This document shows positions 60,467 through 64,000 of a stretch of DNA of 64,000 nucleotides, one piece after another. The DNA is from Echiichthys vipera. Its lineage: Eukaryota; Chordata; Actinopteri; Perciformes; Trachinidae. Under the pieces are notes generated by a model. It saw only the letters and a program-made list of their open reading frames with translations. It was not told the DNA's origin and made no database searches. Within the stretch, counting starts at the first letter, position 1, and every line of letters begins with the position of its first letter. The position numbers and the translations under genes are program-made. The stretch spans positions 434,001-498,000 of the forward strand of contig OY829661.1 of assembly GCA_963691815.1 (NCBI GenBank), read 5' to 3'.

Positions 60467-60536
<70 letters not shown>
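60467..60536. repeat. (TCTA)n tail of Rex1
   Basis: About 17 TCTA units, directly at the end of the plus-strand Rex1. Confidence 0.95.
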
Positions 60537-60537
60537 A

Positions 60538-61490
60538 TTTGCATACAACAGATCCAGTGTGTTACAGTCTCTGGTGGTGCAGTCAATATACTGGTGAAAT
60601 GTTGGGAAGGTTTTATCCAGTGAGACGTGATTAAAATCCCCAGTGATGACAAAAAATGTGTTAGGATGCAGCGTCTGTATCTGGGCAACAGCGGAGTGGA
60701 TGACGTCCCAGGCCAGCGCTGCATCAGCTGAAGGAGGAACGTACACACCGATAATGATGGCAGACGTGAATTCCCGGGGCAAATAATAAAGCCTCATCCC
60801 CACAGTCAACAGTTCAATGTCCCGGGTACAGAGACGTTTCTTCACGTGAACGTGTCCGGGATTACACCACCTCTCACTCATGTACAGTGCAATCCCTCCT
60901 CCTTTTTTCTTTCCGCTGCTTGTCACGTCCCTGTCTGCCCGAACAGTGCTGAAACCGGGAATCGCCACGCTGTGGTCCGGGATGTGTGAGTGAAGCCATG
61001 TCTCCGTGAAACACAACACACTGCACTCACGATATTCCCTCTGCGCCTTTATCAGCGCGGCGAGCTCGTCTGTCTTGTTCCCCAGAGACCTCACGTTTCC
61101 CATGACGATCGCCGGTACAGCCGGTCTGTGTCTCCTCTTCACCCTCCGTTTCACTCAAGCTCTGCAGCCACGGCGTCTCCTCCGCAGCTCCTTCAGGACC
61201 TCAGGTCTGGCTCCAGGCAGCAGTACAGGTTTACACAGCGCAATAAGCTGGTCGCTTGTGTAAACAATGCGCTCAGTGATGCGCTCCTGACCCTCCGTTG
61301 CTAGGGTTAGCAAAACCATCACAAAAACAACACAAAAAGTGCTGTGAAAGTTCAAAAAAAGAAAGGTGTTCGTCCTCTCCCAGTCTCCGGAGAAGAGTCG
61401 CCAAAAGTTCAGCAAAAACCAAAACACAAACACAACAAAAACTTTTTAAAAACTTAAAAACCCACGGGGGCTGCTGTTACAGGCCGCCAC
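60538..61490 (-). mobile_element. Rex1 LINE (minus), 5' portion with endonuclease start
   Basis: A 208-codon frame (61154-60528) encodes 'MGNVRSLGNKTDELAALIK', 'VLCFTETWLH', 'GGGIALYMSERW' and 'FFVITGDFNHVSLDK', up to 'LLYAND' at the junction with the plus-strand copy. Upstream to about 61490 is a 5' region with 'aggtggcggcctgtaacag'. The other half of this copy is at 56144-58176. It was inserted just after the Gypsy gag. Confidence 0.87.
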
Positions 61491-61525
61491 CTAGTACGGC
61501 GGCATAGCAACTACATATGAGCTCC

Positions 61526-62610
61526 TTACCGGGGCTGCGCTGGCGAGGTGTGGGCTGGCAGATGCTGGCTGGCTCTGGTTGCTGGTCTGGGCTGTGGCAG
61601 AACGTGACGACTGGGACCACCCTGGTAGGCAGTCGGGCCTCCCCTCCGGGCGTTAAGGTACTGCAGCGCTAGCTTGCCTGCAGCTAGCCCATCCGTCGGC
61701 AGATGCTCCTTCACCCAGGTGCGGATGTCTGCCGGGAAGACACGCAGCAGCTGCTCCAAAATGACCTGCTCACCGATCTGCTCCTTTGTATGTTGCTCTG
61801 GCAGAATCCATTGACCGTAGAGACCCTTCAAGCAGTGGTAAGTCTCTGTTGGGTTCTCTCCCGGTAGAACTGCCAGGGACCGGAACTGCTGGCAATACGT
61901 CAAACTTGGTCAGGAGCGCTGCCTTCAGGTCCGGGTACCAGTGAGCCCTGTCCTCGTCCATTGTTGTGTATGCTTCGAGCGCCTTCCCTGTGAGCAGAAG
62001 CACCAGGCGACACGCCCACTCCTTATCTGGCCAACCCCACGTTCTGGCAATACGCTCGAAGCGGAGCAGGTAATTTCCAATGTCCTCTCCAGCCAGGTAC
62101 TGTGGGATATTGGGGTCGCCAAAGGGTCTGCTCTCCGGCCTAGGAGGTTCTGACCCGCTGCTCACCCCAAACCTTGGTGGCCTTAAGGGTGAACTGCGGT
62201 GCAAGTCCATTCTAAGGCTCATCAGCAACTCAGATAGTGATGGGGCCCTGGATGGTGCTTGGATAGGTGCGTCCAGCCTCAGCTCTGCCACTGCCTGACC
62301 CAGTTGCGGGGCTGGCCACGCAGCCCGGGGTCCCCTTAGCTCTGCCAGAAACCCCTCCTCTTATTTCTGCTGTCCCTCCAGGAAGGTCCACATGACCGCC
62401 AGCAGCTCCTCTCCTGCACTTGGAGCTCCAGGGCAGACCTGCAGGACTGGAGCTGCAGCACCTCCTCCGCACTCCTAGTCTGTGGACCAGGCTCCCTCCT
62501 CAACATCTTCCTGATGAGCTGGTTCCTGCTTTTGTGGGTGCAATCCAGTACGTCTTCCTGTGTACCGGATGCATGCTCCTCGTCAACTGGCCATCCCACT
62601 TCTGACACCA
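61526..62610 (-). pseudogene. Gypsy gag with SCAN-like capsid region
   Basis: The N-terminal part (62291-61770) reads 'AELRLDAPIQAPSRAPSLSE', 'IPQYLAGEDIGNYLLRFERI' and 'WACRLVLLLTGKALEAYTTM'. A frameshift near 61880 leads to frame 61903-61526 with 'ETYHCLKGLYGQWILPEQHT' and 'LLRVFPADIRTWVKEH', which closely resembles the SCAN domain. SCAN is known to derive from the capsid of Gmr1-like Gypsy elements. A second segment upstream (62530-62336, 'IRKMLRREPGPQTRSAEEVL') is probably the gag start in another frame. Confidence 0.8.
62592..62610 (-). promoter_or_regulatory. Primer binding site, tRNA-Leu type
   Basis: The minus strand reads TGGTGTCAGAAGTGGGAT two bases after the LTR end. It is complementary to the 3' end expected for a tRNA-Leu, so it is the likely minus-strand primer site of the Gypsy element. 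Confidence 0.7.
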
Positions 62611-62612
62611 AA

Positions 62613-63191
62613 TGTCGGGGTTCGGACTTCGCGATGGATAGATGTTGGCCCAGTCGGCAAACTTCAGTGTGGTGATTTTTTTTTATTGACACCCAAAACC
62701 AAAGAAAAATATCCACAGGTGGCAAAGCAAAAGTAACAGGAATATTAACAACAGGACAGAGAGAAAAAATATTTACAAAAGGACAGAGAGAAAAATATTG
62801 ACATCGATCGGGATTTCACAGCAGCAATTAGGACCCACATGCCTCTCAGCTGAAATGCCCCCCTCAAGTGAGCCAAGCTTCTTTTTAATACCCTTTGGCC
62901 CCTCCCCCGGGCAAACCAATTATCCCAGCACAGGGGTTTCAACACATAAACAGAGAAACAGAATACCCAAACAAACAAAAAAAACATTAACTTTCACGTC
63001 ACAATGTTGCACTAAAAACCCTCCATATGGATGTGCCATTGTTTACACAGAACACCTCAATTCCCCATACATTCATCATAAATTATAATCTTAGTATAGC
63101 CCGCGGTCAGCTGACCCATTAAAGCGCGCCAACCAGCGCTATTTATATCAGGATCCGGAACTGCTTCGGTTCGGCCCGTGAACCCGAGACA
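62613..63191 (-). mobile_element. Gypsy 5' LTR
   Basis: In element orientation it starts TGTCTCGGGTTC and ends GAACCCCGACA, giving imperfect inverted ends. It contains a TATA-like 'gatataaatagcgc', another at 'ggtattaaaaagaag', and 'gtcaataaaa' as a poly(A) signal. Its 579 bp match most of the LTR fragment at 47783-48224, which supports the assignment. No 3' LTR copy was found in this orientation. Confidence 0.78.
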
Positions 63192-63480
63192 GACCTCTAC
63201 AGTAACAGCAGGTGAGCGTGTGTGTTCGTCTATGTGTGTTGCGTAGTTGCCGAGTGTGCACCCTGAACGATGTACGGTGGTTTAGGGAGTTTAGCGAAAT
63301 GTGCGAACGTTTGTATCACTGCTAGACCGCGAGATGCGGTCTTTTAGAAGACAGTTGGGATGGAGCTTGGCTCCGCCGGAACAATGAGAGCGCAGCGTGC
63401 GCTCCCAGCACCGGCACTCTCTGAGAGAAAGAGCGCGCCGGTCTGGGAATGACGGGCGTTGAATGGCGCTCTGTCACATT
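63192..63480. other. GC-rich unassigned sequence
   Basis: No gene or named repeat seen between the Gypsy LTR and the L2 fragment. Contains 'gagcgcgccggtctggg' and several GCGC sites. Confidence 0.45.
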
Positions 63481-63970
63481 GATTAATAGGCCTGAGTCAT
63501 AAATAGCTCCTCCTCGACCACTGCCTCGAGCTATATGAGTATTAATATGACTTGGAGGAGTGGATTAATTTAGGCTAACATATTTTTCATGACACAGCCA
63601 GGTTTCAGTCAGACAGAGTAAATCAGTATGGTTATCTGATATCAGATCATTTACTAATACGGCTTTAAATGGCAGAGATCTGATGTTTAAAAGTCCACAT
63701 TTTATTTTCTGATTTTGTTGCATTATCACAGATTTGGTGTTGATTTGTATCAAGTTTTTCTGTATAGCGCCTCTTCTGTTCACAGCGTTTGTATAATATA
63801 CTGAGCTGGAAAACGCTCCACAGGGACCGCAGAGAGGCGTATAAGACTGCTACTCTGCTCCCTGGGTATCTGTGATAAAGGCAAAACAGAGAGGTGTATT
63901 AAACTGCGACTCTGCTTCCTGATCCCAACACTGTGTTGGCATGGTTTTAGACCGCTAACCGCTAACAACT
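63480..63970 (-). mobile_element. L2 LINE fragment (ORF1 end and endonuclease start)
   Basis: The minus strand has 'AVSGLKPCQHS' (the ORF1 end, at about 63960), the spacer with 'PAQYIIQTL', then the ORF2 start 'MNRRGAIQKNLIQINTKS' (63783) and 'LLNIRSLPFKAVLVNDLIS' to 'LLCLTETWL'. A small deletion removes about 60 bp between the spacer and MNRRGA. Both ends are truncated. Confidence 0.82.
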
Positions 63971-64000
63971 GCGGGCCATATGTTATGAATAAAAGTACAT

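Larger units (their letters stand above)
58177..60536 (+). mobile_element. Rex1 LINE (plus), inserted in the minus Rex1
   Basis: It starts within the endonuclease, then has a linker, a large RT deletion, the RT thumb and C-terminus, a short 3' untranslated region and a TCTA tail (60467-60536). The tail type and motifs match Rex1. Sequence on both sides belongs to one minus-strand Rex1, with about 100 bp of that copy missing at the junction. Confidence 0.85.

Overview
The window is eukaryotic and reads as a repeat-dense, non-coding-rich piece of a teleost fish chromosome. The reasons are Rex1 and L2 non-LTR retrotransposons of the fish types, two tRNA-derived SINEs common in teleosts, a Harbinger element, a multi-exon KDZ (Kyakuja/Dileera/Zisupton) transposase, a Gypsy element with a SCAN-like gag, long (GT)n tracts and canonical GT-AG introns. 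I found no tRNA or rRNA gene, no CRISPR array and no bacterial-style operon. No conserved single-copy host gene was identified with confidence.

Layout. 1-4585 is an array of 21-bp units arranged in larger blocks, interrupted at 4586-6065 by a non-autonomous Harbinger element with CAG target duplications and remnants of both Harbinger genes. 6085-6775 is a minus-strand LINE reverse transcriptase fragment. 6792-14790 holds at least 15 recognisable plus-strand exons of a KDZ transposase; several exons carry frameshifts or a stop, and the introns contain a hAT fragment and TTAA-flanked MITEs. About 4 kb downstream on the same strand is a KMT5A-like SET-domain gene (18719-20976). Its short C-terminal exon is repeated in tandem (20416-21760), and a further weak copy lies beyond a 4.2-kb L2 insertion (22094-26255).

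26256-35460 is mostly unannotated AT-rich sequence with a candidate LTR (29198-29649), small ORFs with CxxC motifs and simple repeats. 35461-40320 is a nearly full-length L2-type element with an ORF1 (zinc-like cysteines, coiled coil, SGNH esterase) and an ORF2 (endonuclease plus reverse transcriptase) broken by two frameshifts and two stops. 41107-43810 is a Rex1 copy with a nested MITE, followed by an L2 tail, SINEs and a perfect 57-bp inverted repeat. 46258-47775 is an internally deleted L2, and 47783-48396 is an LTR-gag fragment. 48987-50937 is a DNA transposon with 8-bp target duplications.

From 52507 to 63191 the outer frame appears to be one minus-strand Gypsy element: LTR, tRNA-Leu-type primer site and SCAN-like gag at the right, gag zinc knuckle, protease and integrase at the left. 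Protease is followed directly by integrase, the order described for Gmr1-like elements. Its middle is filled by later insertions, including a Rex1 copy (minus) that is itself split by another Rex1 copy (plus).

Most coding capacity here belongs to mobile elements in decay. The point of greatest biological interest is the KDZ transposase next to a SET-domain gene with a duplicated tail exon and an altered active-site tyrosine. Whether the SET gene is transposon cargo cannot be settled from this window alone.
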